From NCBI RefSeq assembly GCF_013184775.1, contig NZ_JAATVV010000011.1, forward strand, positions 1 to 64,000: 64,000 bases of DNA, in the 5' to 3' direction. Origin of the DNA: Martelella sp. HB161492 (GTDB lineage Bacteria > Pseudomonadota > Alphaproteobacteria > Rhizobiales > Rhizobiaceae). How positions within the stretch are numbered: the stretch's first letter is position 1; each line of letters begins with the position of its first letter. The translations under genes were made by a program, and so were the position numbers. Under the pieces are notes generated by a model, which did not search any database, was not told the origin of the DNA, and saw only the letters and a program-made list of their open reading frames with translations. Below are positions 29,333 to 38,623 of this stretch, piece by piece.

Positions 29333-29590
29333 ATGAAGAACACAATGAAGAAGGTCGCCATGCTGGCGACCGTTTTGCCGCTTCTGGCTTCTCCCGCTTT
29401 TGCGCTGCAGCCGGTTCAACTCAATCTGGATGACCAGATTCCGGGCGTGAATGCGCCGGAAGACGCTGTCATCGGTTCGGTCGTGCATCAGGACGGCCAG
29501 GACCGCAACGGCAAGTCCTATACCGATATCTATATGGTCGCCCCCGATGGCAATCTCCACCATATGGGCCGATTTGCCGGAAGCAAATAG
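29333..29590 (+). CDS. Small secreted hypothetical protein
   Basis: 85 residues with a signal peptide (MKNTMKKVAMLATVLPLLASPAFA). The mature 60-residue part has DDQIPGVNAPEDAVIGSVV and YTDIYMVAPDGNLHHMGRF and no recognised domain. The ATG at 29333 gives the best signal peptide; 29312 would add seven residues. A strong terminator follows. Divergent from the TetR gene, so it could share its operator region. Confidence 0.7.
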   Translation: MKNTMKKVAMLATVLPLLASPAFALQPVQLNLDDQIPGVNAPEDAVIGSVVHQDGQDRNGKSYTDIYMVAPDGNLHHMGRFAGSK

Positions 29591-29633
29591 GAACATCGCC
29601 TTGCTGGCGCAAAACGGCCGGCAATGAAACTTG

Positions 29634-29665
29634 AAAATGGCCGGGCCTAGCCCGGCCATTTTCTG
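29634..29665 (+). terminator. Strong intrinsic terminator after the small secreted protein
   Basis: AAAATGGCCGGGC and GCCCGGCCATTTT: 13-bp perfect stem with a three-base loop and flanking A/T runs, able to act on both strands. Confidence 0.9.
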
Positions 29666-29795
29666 TTTCGGATCCATCTGCAGACAGATCGTCAGCCGTA
29701 AATCTGACGAAAATGCCCTTCATTGAAGCAATGATTACAAATCCGTAACCTTTCAAAGTCAATCGAACTTGAAACCGAGGTGGGGCATATCAATC

Positions 29796-30671
29796 ATGGA
29801 ATTTCGTTTAGGTCTCAGACTTGTCTGGGAAGAGAGTTTTTCGCTTCTATTTGCGAATATCAAATCTGGGTTTCGGCTTCTCTGGCCGATACTGGCACTT
29901 GTCATCGTTACTCAGATGTTTTTTCCAACTGACATTTCTTTGACTGAACTCAACTCAATGTCATCATCGGCTAGAACGATAATACTATTCCTGTTTCCGT
30001 TCGGTACGATCGTTGGTTTTGTCGTAATCCCGTCATTTCTGATTGGCTGGCACCGCTTGATCCTGCTGGATGAGCAGCCCGGATGGTTCAGCTATCGACT
30101 GGGCGCGCGGCAGTGGCGATATATTCTCGCCTGCTTCCTTTTCTGGCTCATCAGTCTGCTTCTCATCATTCCCGCTGGTCTGTTTCTTGTTTTCATAACA
30201 AGTCTCGGCGCGCAGGGTGGTTTGATCTTGGCTCCGATTTTCGCATTGATCGGCCTCGCGATAGCCTATTTCGCGACTGCACCGAACCTGGCGCGTTTTG
30301 CTCTTGCTCTTCCTGCGGTAGCGCTGGACAGGCCGATTGCCTTCAAGGCAGCGCGCCGCATGGGGGCAGGACTTGGATTGCCAATGGCCGTTGCTTTCTT
30401 GGGGCTGTTTCTGGTGGGCTTGCTGATAAGCATGTTTCTCGGCCTTGTAGCCTTCGTGCTCTCACTTATTGCCACGCTCATGGGCCCTATCACGTTTGTG
30501 GTCCCTGTCATCAAACTCATCGCCGCGCTCCCCATGGTTGTCACCAACGTCTATTTCCCGCTGGCCGAAGCGACCCTGATCACGGTCGGCTATCGCATCG
30601 CGCTCAAGCAGAGCGAGACGAACGAGGCGCAGCCGGCGTCCGATGAGACTGGTGCTCCCGTCCCGGCATGA
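29796..30671 (+). CDS. Multi-pass membrane protein, copy 1 of a tandem pair
   Basis: 291 residues with about six hydrophobic helices, for example FLFPFGTIVGFVVIPSFLIG, YILACFLFWLISLLLIIPAGLF and VAFLGLFLVGLLISMFLGLVAFVL. The conserved pattern is WHRLILLDEQPGWFSYRLGARQWRY in the middle and TVGYRIALKQ near the C-terminus. The adjacent gene at 30852 has the same layout. No transporter signature is recognised; it resembles uncharacterised rhizobial integral membrane proteins. The ATG at 29796 follows GTGGGGC; a TTG nine codons upstream is an alternative. Confidence 0.72.
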   Translation: MEFRLGLRLVWEESFSLLFANIKSGFRLLWPILALVIVTQMFFPTDISLTELNSMSSSARTIILFLFPFGTIVGFVVIPSFLIGWHRLILLDEQPGWFSYRLGARQWRYILACFLFWLISLLLIIPAGLFLVFITSLGAQGGLILAPIFALIGLAIAYFATAPNLARFALALPAVALDRPIAFKAARRMGAGLGLPMAVAFLGLFLVGLLISMFLGLVAFVLSLIATLMGPITFVVPVIKLIAALPMVVTNVYFPLAEATLITVGYRIALKQSETNEAQPASDETGAPVPA

Positions 30672-30851
30672 GGCGTCGCTGAGCCTTGCCTGAAAGCACG
30701 ACACAACCGCGTGACGAGACGGCCGGGCAGTTCCGGCCGTCTTTTGCATCCGTTGCGATGCCGACCCCTGTTTTCTGATCTGATTATATTTGAACTCTTC
30801 CATCTCTGATTGTATCTGGCCCGTCTGTTTGAAAAAGGGGACATCGGGCTC

Positions 30852-31754
30852 ATGACGTCTGCAACGCGGCTGAAGCTGGTTTTCAGGGATACCGGCCGCA
30901 TGGTTACGGCCAACATGATGTCGATGATCGTGCTGCTATGGCCCTTTGCCGCTCTCGGCCTGCTGGAATATGCATTGCTGGTCATGGTGATGGAAAACGG
31001 CACGCTGGCGGGCATATTCAGAAGCCACCCCGAATTCTTCGCGATCCTCTTCAGGCTCTTTCCCTTTGTCCATCTGCTGCTGGCAGCCTCTGCAGCCGTT
31101 GCCTTGCACCGTTGCCTGCTGCGCAACGAAAGACCCGGCTGGACCGGCCTGCATTTCGGGATGCGCGAATTCATCTACTGGCTTGTCCTGCTCGCGATCT
31201 ATTCGTTAGGCCTCGCATTTGATCTTGGACGAACCAGCGCCATGAAATTTGTCGATGGGCTGACCGTCGCGGATCAACTGAGCGGTTGGTATCCGGCGCT
31301 GTTTGAGGCGCTGGGCGTGGTGCTCTGTCTGGTGATTGCACCGCTCGGCCTCAGGCTCGCACTCATTCTGCCAGCCATCGCGACGGATCGGCAGATATCC
31401 TATCTGCTCAATCTGCGCATGAAGGATCTTCATGCCTGGTATTGCCATTTCGGACGCGGTTTCGGCCTGCCCATGGCCATGAGCGGGCTGGTTCTGATCG
31501 TCCTCTTTCAGGCGTCAGAGCCACTTTTCCACCATGGGGCGGTTCTGGCTTTCAGACTGACTGACAGTCTGGAGCGGCACGGCGTTCCCTCAATACTGGC
31601 CGCACAGCTGAAAGCGCTGATGCCCGCGCTTCAATATGCATTCGACGCCTTGCTGTTTCTCTTTGTCGTCACCATCATCAGCGCCACCTACCGGATCGCC
31701 CTCAGGCAGATCGGCAATCGCGACAATCTCTGCCAGAGCCAGACGGCAGACTGA
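30852..31754 (+). CDS. Multi-pass membrane protein, copy 2 of a tandem pair
   Basis: 300 residues with about six hydrophobic segments, including MIVLLWPFAALGLLEYALLVMV and FIYWLVLLAIYSLGLAF. It shares with copy 1 the central HRCLLRNERPGWTGLHFGMREF (equivalent to HRLILLDEQPGWFSYRLGARQW) and the end ISATYRIALRQ, indicating ancient duplication. Function unknown. The ATG at 30852 is chosen over an upstream TTG at 30810 because AAAAGGGG and the conserved start fit better. Confidence 0.72.
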   Translation: MTSATRLKLVFRDTGRMVTANMMSMIVLLWPFAALGLLEYALLVMVMENGTLAGIFRSHPEFFAILFRLFPFVHLLLAASAAVALHRCLLRNERPGWTGLHFGMREFIYWLVLLAIYSLGLAFDLGRTSAMKFVDGLTVADQLSGWYPALFEALGVVLCLVIAPLGLRLALILPAIATDRQISYLLNLRMKDLHAWYCHFGRGFGLPMAMSGLVLIVLFQASEPLFHHGAVLAFRLTDSLERHGVPSILAAQLKALMPALQYAFDALLFLFVVTIISATYRIALRQIGNRDNLCQSQTAD

Positions 31755-31809
31755 CCGGCGCACGGGTCCTCCGACGGCGCGTTACCGGCCGTCGGCATCT
31801 GGGACAAAC

Positions 31810-34125
31810 TCACTTCTTGCGCATCGCCGCAGCCAGGGCCGCACCGAAAGCACCCTGCCCGCCCGTCTCCTGCCGGCGGCCGCCATTGTTGTTGCGATTG
31901 CGGTTGCCGCCGTCCGGCCGCGGGCCGCGCGGTCCAGACGCGGCGGCATCATCATTCTTCTTCATCGACAGGGCGATACGCTTGCGTTTCACATCAACAT
32001 CAAGCACTCGCACCTTGACCACATCGCCGGCCTTGACCACCTCATGCGGATCCTTGACGAAACGATCCGCCAGCGCGGAGACGTGAACCAACCCGTCCTG
32101 ATGCACACCGATATCGACGAAAGCGCCAAAGGCGGCGACATTGGTCACCGTGCCTTCCAGCATCATGCCGGGCTTGAGATCCGAGATCTCGTCAATGCCT
32201 TCGGCAAAGCTGGCAGTCTTGAATTCCGGACGCGGATCCCGGCCGGGCTTTTCGAGCTCGACGAGAATGTCGCGCACCGTCGGCAGGCCGAAACGCTCAT
32301 CGACAAACTGGCGCGGATCGAGGCCCTTCAGCGTGCCGCTGTCGCCCATCAGCGCCCGCAGATCGCGCCCGCAGGCCGCAATGATCTTCTTGGCGACGCC
32401 ATAGGCTTCGGGGTGAACCGAGGACGCATCGAGCGGCTCGGCGCCATCACGGATACGCAGGAAGCCGGCGCATTGCTCAAAAGCGCGCGGACCAAGCCGC
32501 GACACTTTCAAAAGCTCCTTGCGGCTCTTGAACGCGCCGTTGACATCGCGGTGCACGACAATCGCTTCGGCCAGCGATGCACCAAGGCCGGAGACGCGGG
32601 CCAAGAGCGGGGCCGACGCGGTGTTGAGATCGACACCGACACCGTTCACCGCATCCTCGACGACGCCGTCAAGCGAGCGTGACAGCTTCATCTGATCGAC
32701 ATCATGCTGGTACTGACCGACGCCGATGGATTTCGGTTCGATCTTCACCAGTTCGGCCAGCGGATCCTGCAGCCGCCTTGCGATCGAAACCGCGCCACGC
32801 AGGGACACGTCCAACTCCGGAAATTCCTTCGCTGCCGTTTCCGAGGCCGAATAGACCGATGCTCCGGCTTCCGAAACGATCACCTTCATCGGTCTGGGTT
32901 CGGGAAGTTCCCGCATCAGCTCCATCACCAGCTTCTCTGTCTCGCGGCTTGCCGTGCCATTGCCGATGGCGATGAGATCGACCTTATGGCGCGCAATCAG
33001 TGCCTTCAGCACCGCCCGGGCGCCGATGACGTCGTTCTTCGGCTGAAACGGGTAGATCGTGGCGGTGTCCAGCAGCTTGCCGGTCCCGTCAACGCAGGCG
33101 ACCTTCACCCCGGTGCGGATGCCCGGATCGAGACCGAGCGTCACCCGCGAACCGGCAGGAGCCGCCAGAAGCAGATCTTTCAGGTTACGGGCAAATACCT
33201 GGATTGCCTCGTCTTCGGCGCGTTCGCGCATTTCCCGCATCAGATCAAGTGACAGCGAGGTCGACAGCTTCACCCGCCAGGACCAGCCAGCAACGCCCAT
33301 CAGCCATTCATCGGCAAGGCCGCGACTGCCGATATCATAATGCCGGGCAATCATCTTCTGCGCCGGCTTCACCGGTGAGGGATCATCGCGATCGGCTTCG
33401 ATGGCTATCGTCAGCACTTCCTCGTTCCAGCCGCGCAGCATGGCGAGGATACGGTGGCCAGCCGCCGTGGCAAAACGCTCCGAGTGGGCAAAGTAATCGG
33501 AGAATTTGGCGCCTGCCTCTTCCTTGCCGGAAACGACCGTGGCGTAAACGACGGCATTGTCGCGCATATATTGCCGCAAGGCGCCAACAAGGGCTGCATC
33601 TTCGGAAAACTGCTCTGACAGAATGTCGCGCGCTCCATCGAGCGCTGCGCGGATATCCGCTACCGTCTCGCTGACATAGGCCTTGGCCAGCGCTTCGGGA
33701 TCGGCGGTCCGGTTATCGAACAGGGCATCGGCCAGCGGCTGCAATCCGTTCTCGCGGGCAATCTGGGCGCGGGTGCGGCGCTTCGGCCGATAGGGAAGGT
33801 AAAGATCCTCCAGCTCCGCCTTGGTGGCGGCGGCCTCGATCCGCCCCATCAGATCGTCGGTCATCTTGCCCTGACCGGTAATGGACTCGACAATGGTGTG
33901 GCGCCGCGCCTGCAATTCACGCAGATAGGTCAGCCGCTCGGCCAGAAGGCGCAGCTGACCATCATCGAGACCGCCAGTCACTTCCTTGCGGTAGCGCGCA
34001 ATGAAGGGAACCGTCGCACCTTCATCCAGCAGCGCGATCGCTGCAGCAGCCTGCTCGGGCCGGGCATTCACTTCCGCTGCGATGATATGTGCGAGATCTT
34101 TGCTTTGAGCAGGCATTGCGGCCAT
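31810..34125 (-). CDS. tex: Tex-family RNA-binding transcription accessory protein
   Basis: 771 residues with the complete Tex layout: N-terminal helical domain ([16 protein letters not shown]), YqgF/RNase-H-like domain around [19 protein letters not shown]-type sequence ([15 protein letters not shown]), two helix-hairpin-helix motifs ([27 protein letters not shown]), and a C-terminal S1 domain ([22 protein letters not shown]) followed by a basic, Arg/Asn/Gly-rich tail. Tex binds RNA and influences transcription; its precise role is unclear. ATG at 34125 with AGGA seven bases upstream; a longer in-frame reading is not family sequence. Confidence 0.93.
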   Translation of the reverse strand: MAAMPAQSKDLAHIIAAEVNARPEQAAAAIALLDEGATVPFIARYRKEVTGGLDDGQLRLLAERLTYLRELQARRHTIVESITGQGKMTDDLMGRIEAAATKAELEDLYLPYRPKRRTRAQIARENGLQPLADALFDNRTADPEALAKAYVSETVADIRAALDGARDILSEQFSEDAALVGALRQYMRDNAVVYATVVSGKEEAGAKFSDYFAHSERFATAAGHRILAMLRGWNEEVLTIAIEADRDDPSPVKPAQKMIARHYDIGSRGLADEWLMGVAGWSWRVKLSTSLSLDLMREMRERAEDEAIQVFARNLKDLLLAAPAGSRVTLGLDPGIRTGVKVACVDGTGKLLDTATIYPFQPKNDVIGARAVLKALIARHKVDLIAIGNGTASRETEKLVMELMRELPEPRPMKVIVSEAGASVYSASETAAKEFPELDVSLRGAVSIARRLQDPLAELVKIEPKSIGVGQYQHDVDQMKLSRSLDGVVEDAVNGVGVDLNTASAPLLARVSGLGASLAEAIVVHRDVNGAFKSRKELLKVSRLGPRAFEQCAGFLRIRDGAEPLDASSVHPEAYGVAKKIIAACGRDLRALMGDSGTLKGLDPRQFVDERFGLPTVRDILVELEKPGRDPRPEFKTASFAEGIDEISDLKPGMMLEGTVTNVAAFGAFVDIGVHQDGLVHVSALADRFVKDPHEVVKAGDVVKVRVLDVDVKRKRIALSMKKNDDAAASGPRGPRPDGGNRNRNNNGGRRQETGGQGAFGAALAAAMRKK

Positions 34126-34333
34126 CCCTCTTCCTGAATTCTCCGGCAGCGCCGGAATCATGCGCCATGAATGACGAGATTTAGTCGCAGGGCCTGACGA
34201 AACAATGGCCATGTGACCGGAAAAAAGTGCCGATCCACAATATTGCCACCATCCCGCCCCGCTTTGGCGCTTGACCTTTGCGCTGGCTCTGCTTACCCCA
34301 TCGGCCAAGACGGACCACTGGAGACGCATCACG

Positions 34334-35614
34334 ATGAATGTCCTTCTGATCGGCTCGGGCGGGCGCGAGCACGCGCTGGCCTGGAAACTGGCTCAGTCCC
34401 CGCGGCTTGAGACGCTTTACGCCGCCCCTGGAAATCCCGGTATTGCCCGCCATGCGACCTGCGTCGCGCTCGATATTGATGATCACGCCGCCATCATAGC
34501 CTTCTGCCGCGAGAAAGCGGTTGATCTGGTTGTCGTCGGCCCCGAGGCACCTCTGGTCGCCGGTCTTGCCGATGACCTGCAGGCAGAGAATATCGCGGTC
34601 TTCGGTCCGAGCCGTGCGGCTGCACAGCTGGAGGGATCCAAGGGCTTCACCAAGGATCTCTGCGCCCGGTTCAATATTCCGACGGGTGCCTATCGGCGGT
34701 TCACCGATGCCGAGGCCGCGCGGATCTATCTTGAGGAGATCGGAGCGCCGATCGTGGTCAAGGCCGATGGTCTCGCCGCCGGCAAAGGCGTCACGGTTGC
34801 CAAGACCAAGAAGGAGGCGCTGGACGCCATCAATGATTGCTTTTCCGGCACCTTCGGCGCCGCCGGCGCGGAAGTGGTGATCGAGGAGTTTCTGATCGGC
34901 GAGGAAGCGAGCTTCTTCTGCCTGTCCGATGGCAAGCATGCGCTTGCCCTTGCCACGGCACAAGATCACAAGGCCGTCGGCGATGGCGATCTTGGCCCCA
35001 ATACCGGCGGCATGGGCGCCTATTCGCCCGCGCCGGTGATGAGCGCGGCGATGATCGAGCGGACGATGACGGAAATCATCGAGCCGACGATTGCCGGCAT
35101 GGCTGAGCTCGGCCATCCCTTCCAGGGCGTTCTTTATGCCGGACTGATGATCACCGACACCGGCCCGCAGCTTATCGAATACAATGCCCGCTTCGGTGAT
35201 CCGGAGTGCCAGGTGCTGATGATGCGGCTGAAAAGCGATCTGCTGGATCTGCTGGAAGCATCGAGCAACGGCACCCTCGACACGGTTTCAGCCGAATGGG
35301 CAAGTGATACAGCCCTGACCGTCGTCATGGCAACGAACGGCTATCCGGGATCCTACAAGAAGGGCAGCGTCATTTCGGCCCTACCCGATGACACCGCAAC
35401 GGGCCGCACCTTCCATGCCGGCACGGCATTCAGGGACGGCAATCTTGTTGCCAATGGCGGCCGCGTTCTCAACATCACCGCACTGGGCCACAATGTGACC
35501 GAGGCGCAGACAGCGGCCTATGAAATGATCGAGGACATCGATTGGAAGGATGGCTTCTGCCGTCGCGATATCGGCTGGCGCGCCGTTGCCCGTGAACAGG
35601 GCGAACCCGGCTGA
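34334..35614 (+). CDS. purD: Phosphoribosylamine-glycine ligase
   Basis: The second step of purine synthesis: ATP-dependent joining of phosphoribosylamine and glycine. The 426-residue ATP-grasp enzyme starts [18 protein letters not shown] and has [27 protein letters not shown] with the ATP-binding Lys, [21 protein letters not shown] and [11 protein letters not shown] with the metal-binding Glu/Asn. The ATG at 34334 is the family start; an upstream in-frame start is spurious. It is divergent from tex and ends at a hairpin shared with the HxlR gene. Confidence 0.97.
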   Translation: MNVLLIGSGGREHALAWKLAQSPRLETLYAAPGNPGIARHATCVALDIDDHAAIIAFCREKAVDLVVVGPEAPLVAGLADDLQAENIAVFGPSRAAAQLEGSKGFTKDLCARFNIPTGAYRRFTDAEAARIYLEEIGAPIVVKADGLAAGKGVTVAKTKKEALDAINDCFSGTFGAAGAEVVIEEFLIGEEASFFCLSDGKHALALATAQDHKAVGDGDLGPNTGGMGAYSPAPVMSAAMIERTMTEIIEPTIAGMAELGHPFQGVLYAGLMITDTGPQLIEYNARFGDPECQVLMMRLKSDLLDLLEASSNGTLDTVSAEWASDTALTVVMATNGYPGSYKKGSVISALPDDTATGRTFHAGTAFRDGNLVANGGRVLNITALGHNVTEAQTAAYEMIEDIDWKDGFCRRDIGWRAVAREQGEPG

Positions 35615-35642
35615 GCCCGGTCCGATTCACCAGGACCTGAAT

Positions 35643-35675
35643 GAAATCGCCTGGCGCCAAGCGTCAGGCGATTTC
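35643..35675. terminator. Bidirectional hairpin between purD and the HxlR gene
   Basis: GAAATCGCCTG and CAGGCGATTTC, an 11-bp perfect stem, 29 bases after the purD stop. The right arm encodes the last codons and stop of the convergent HxlR gene, so the two share one structure. Confidence 0.7.
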
Positions 35676-36077
35676 GCTTTCAGGGGTGCAGTCAAAGCGC
35701 TCCCGGGCCGCCCTCACCGCTTCATGGTGATGTCCTGCCCAATCCATCAGCGCTGACAGCGGCTCGAGATAGGACCAGCCGAGCGCGGTCAGTGCATAGT
35801 CGACACGTGGCGGCTTGGTTGGATAGACGCTGCGGCTGAGATAGCCGTCACGCTCCAGATCCTTCAGTGTTTTGGTGAGCATGCGCTGGGAAATATCCGG
35901 TACAAAACGGCGCAGCTGCGAAAACCGCATCGGCCCTTCGCTGAGCGCGACGATCAGCAACGAGCTCCATTTGCTCGACACCGGTGCAAGCACATCGCGC
36001 ATCGGACAGTTTTCCAGCGCACCGCTGTTGATGGAGACGGTCAGTCGCTGGCGGATGGTCGGCGATGCATCGGTCAT
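35664..36077 (-). CDS. HxlR-family transcriptional regulator
   Basis: 137 residues with the HxlR winged [54 protein letters not shown] and the YALTALGWS wing. The Cys in NCPMRDV is where family members such as YodB/QorR sense electrophiles or redox state. It is divergent from the quinone-oxidoreductase-like gene at 36222, a gene pair commonly linked this way; regulation of that gene is inferred. The ATG at 36077 is in good family position. Confidence 0.88.
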   Translation of the reverse strand: MTDASPTIRQRLTVSINSGALENCPMRDVLAPVSSKWSSLLIVALSEGPMRFSQLRRFVPDISQRMLTKTLKDLERDGYLSRSVYPTKPPRVDYALTALGWSYLEPLSALMDWAGHHHEAVRAARERFDCTPESEIA

Positions 36078-36095
36078 GGTTCCGGTTCCCTCGGT

Positions 36096-36140
36096 GTAAC
36101 TCCCTTACAAAATAGTGCCTTCTTTACAAAAAGACCATGG
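36096..36140. promoter_or_regulatory. Divergent promoter region with repeats (HxlR/NmrA)
   Basis: Two direct copies of CTT(T)ACAAAA, in CCCTTACAAAATAG and TCTTTACAAAAAG, lie 20 bases apart, followed by the palindrome AGACCATGGTCT. These are candidate binding sites for the HxlR regulator encoded next to them. The assignment is by position only. Confidence 0.4.
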
Positions 36141-36221
36141 TCTCTATTTGAATAGTGATCTCAAAATGAGACCAGCAATCGGGCGAGAGCCGGTTGTCGT
36201 GGAAACAAGGGAAGACGTAAG

Positions 36222-37103
36222 ATGAGCAACAAGAAACTCCTGGTCACCGGCGCATCCGGCAAGCTTGGCCGCGAAGTGCTGGACCAGTTGCTGGCTTCCG
36301 GTGTGGCGCCGGCCAACATCATCGCAACCACCCGCGATCCGTCGAAGCTTGGCGACTATGCAGCCAAGGGCATCACGGTTCGCCCGGCCGACTTTGACAA
36401 GCCGGAAACGCTTGAGGCTGCATTTGCAGGCGCTGACCGCCTTGCGATCATTTCCACGGATGCGCTCGGCCCCGATGCCCATCGCATCACCCAGCACGCC
36501 AATGCCGTTGCTGCGGCAAAGGCCGCGGGTGTGTCTCACATCATCTATACATCAATGCCGGGTCCCGAAACCTCCAAGATCAGCTTTGCGCATGAACATC
36601 TCGGATCGGAAAAGGCCGTGAAGGAAAGCGGCCTCAGCTACACGATCCTGCGCAATGCCTGGTATCAGGAAAATCTGCTGATGGGGTTGCCGAATGCTTT
36701 CGCGGCCGGAAGCTGGGTCAGTGCTGCCGGTGATGGCAGACAGAACCTTGTCGCGCATCAGGATTGCGCAGCAGCCCTTGCCAGCGCACTTGCCGCCGAG
36801 ACCACGCAAAGCGCCACCTACACGCTGACCGGACCTGAAGCTCTGTCGATCCCGGAAATCGCCGCCCTCGCATCGGAAATCGTCGGCAAGCCGCTTTCGG
36901 TGCAGGCTGTTTCCACCGATGCTCTTGCCGAGGGTCTGGGCAAGGCCGGATTGCCATCCTTTGTCGTTGACCTCCTGGTCTCGACGGATGCCAATATCGC
37001 TGCCGGTGGTTTTGACATTGTCACCAATGATTTCGAGACGCTGACCGGCCGCAAGCCGCGCAGCCTGAAGGCGTTCTTCGAACGCAACAAGGCCGCGTTC
37101 TGA
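36222..37103 (+). CDS. NmrA-like NAD(P)H:quinone oxidoreductase (QorB-like SDR)
   Basis: 293 residues of an atypical short-chain dehydrogenase. The cofactor motif is LVTGASGKLGREVLDQLL near residue 6, and the remainder follows the NmrA/QorB pattern (TRDPSKLGDYAAKGITVRPADFD, HIIYTSMPGPE, YTILRNAWYQENLL). The classic SDR Tyr-x3-Lys is not obvious, as in this subgroup. The probable role is quinone or electrophile reduction, consistent with the divergent HxlR-family regulator. ATG at 36222 after GGGAAGACGTAAG. Confidence 0.88.
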   Translation: MSNKKLLVTGASGKLGREVLDQLLASGVAPANIIATTRDPSKLGDYAAKGITVRPADFDKPETLEAAFAGADRLAIISTDALGPDAHRITQHANAVAAAKAAGVSHIIYTSMPGPETSKISFAHEHLGSEKAVKESGLSYTILRNAWYQENLLMGLPNAFAAGSWVSAAGDGRQNLVAHQDCAAALASALAAETTQSATYTLTGPEALSIPEIAALASEIVGKPLSVQAVSTDALAEGLGKAGLPSFVVDLLVSTDANIAAGGFDIVTNDFETLTGRKPRSLKAFFERNKAAF

Positions 37104-37140
37104 ACGCGGCCCTGAAGGACAACTGCGAATGCGGGCCGGC

Positions 37141-37893
37141 TCAGGCTGGCTCGCCACAGGCCCGGCGGAACCGCAGCACGCTTTCACGCATGCCATATTC
37201 CAGTGCATCCGCCGTCAGCCCATGACCGATCGACACCTCGGCCAGATGCGGAATCTGACGTGCCAGCAGCGGCAGGTTGGCAACGGTCAGATCGTGACCG
37301 GCATTGACGCCGAGACCGAGTTCATGCGCCATGATCGCGGTCTGACTAAGCTCGATGGCGATTTCCTTTTCCTTTTCGGGATCGTCGTAGCAGGCGCCAT
37401 AAGGCCCGGTATAGAGCTCGATCCGGTCCGCGCCGGTCGAGGCCGCGGCGCGAAGCTCTGCCATAGAGGCATTGCCATCGGCGAAAAGCGAAACGCGGGC
37501 GCCTTTCTTCTTCAGTTTCTCGACCACCCGGCACAGCGTTTCGCGCTGCTCGACGAAACGCCAGCCATGATCTGAGGTCGCCTGCGCCGGGTCATCAGGC
37601 ACGAGGGTGATCTGATCCGGCTTGTTGGCGCAGCACAGGCCGATAAAGTGATCCGTCGGATAACCCTCAATGTTGAACTCGGCACCACCTTCAAATTCCT
37701 GCGTCAGTTTGCGCAGAACGGGCAGATCGGTAAAGCGGATGTGACGCTGATCCGGGCGCGGGTGAACGGTAAGGCCGTGCGCACCGGCTTGCAGGGCGAC
37801 AAGGCCGAGACCGGCGACGCTTGGCCAGGGCAGATTCCGGCGATTGCGAAGCTGAGCGATAGCATTGAGATTGACCGATAATTTAGCAGGCAC
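37141..37893 (-). CDS. pdxJ: Pyridoxine 5'-phosphate synthase
   Basis: Condenses 1-deoxyxylulose 5-phosphate with aminoacetone 3-phosphate to give pyridoxine 5'-phosphate. The 250-residue TIM-barrel protein has [16 protein letters not shown] at the N-terminus, HPRPDQRHI near residue 48, [11 protein letters not shown] near 75 with catalytic Glu, [15 protein letters not shown] and NAGHDLTV near 210. The start is GTG at 37893, six bases after GGAGG. It appears monocistronic with a long empty region upstream. Confidence 0.96.
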   Translation of the reverse strand: MPAKLSVNLNAIAQLRNRRNLPWPSVAGLGLVALQAGAHGLTVHPRPDQRHIRFTDLPVLRKLTQEFEGGAEFNIEGYPTDHFIGLCCANKPDQITLVPDDPAQATSDHGWRFVEQRETLCRVVEKLKKKGARVSLFADGNASMAELRAAASTGADRIELYTGPYGACYDDPEKEKEIAIELSQTAIMAHELGLGVNAGHDLTVANLPLLARQIPHLAEVSIGHGLTADALEYGMRESVLRFRRACGEPA

Positions 37894-38517
37894 GCGGGCC
37901 TCCGACGTTCATGAAATCCGTGATTTGGCGCGCACACCATTAGGGGAAAGGTAGGCCAGCACCAATCGTTTTTTTTGATGATAGTATTCCGGCGTCTGGT
38001 TTTTTCCGCTATCAGCGCCGAAATATGTCGTCGCAAAAGACGGTATGCCAAAGCTAATCTGTCATCCACCGCAAACATAGGCGACAATTTGCCATTTGGA
38101 AGATTGCCAGGTATCCGGGCAATCAATATCTGCCAATATTCATGGATAGACTAAAATCATCCGAAATATCTGCGCAAGATATGGTAACATCTTACCAAGA
38201 TTTCGTGACGCAGACGCTTGTGGCGGGCGGGCGGGTTGCCGCAATTTCCTAGCGACCCGGATCACGGAAATGCCTGAAATAATTTTCCCGACATGCCGCG
38301 CCCGTCAGCAATTGCCCGTTCTTCAACATCGATAGTGGCCTGTTCCACGACAGGTCAGGCCGGATCAGCAGGATGTTGCTGATTCCCGTTGCGCCGCATG
38401 TCAGGAAAAAGCGGCGTCCCTTCAGAAATGATGTCAGGTCGGGCGATGGTTCTGGCGGGCGTTGTTTATGCTGTTGTCAGGATCACGGCGCCATCTGGCC
38501 ATGGTGATGGCGCTGAT
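37894..38517. other. 624-base gap upstream of pdxJ with overlapping palindromes
   Basis: No convincing gene. At 38166-38182 ATATCT...AGATAT and at 38182-38197 TGGTAACATCTTACCA form two adjacent inverted repeats that share a boundary, which look like operators or a small hairpin RNA. The rest, including a GC-rich run at 38220-38240, shows nothing I can name. The block near 37900-37990 should hold the pdxJ promoter. Confidence 0.45.
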
Positions 38518-38623
38518 CTAGTGCATCGGCTCGAAAACCGGAATCGATTTTCGAAAAGAACGATGCGTAGATTCAATAAGATAGAGCGTCCTGCTGCGTC
38601 CTGAAGGGCGCACTGCGCGCTAG
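38518..38623 (+). repeat. Dispersed palindromic repeat, copy C (CTAG at both ends)
   Basis: Begins CTAGTGCATCGG, has the hairpin (TCGAAAACCG...CGATTTTCGAAAAGAACGATGC), then GATTCAATAAGATAGAGCG, and ends GCGCGCTAG. This copy is bounded by CTAG at 38518-38521 and 38620-38623. The reverse-strand helicase gene ends in the second CTAG (TAG at 38622-38620). The right third, CCTGCTGCGTCCTGAAGGGCG, is also partly present in copy D. Confidence 0.85.

Noticed and set aside
38389-38604. Small forward open frame running through repeat copy C
   Set aside because: It reads into the hairpin repeat, has no site and no family; the region is non-coding.
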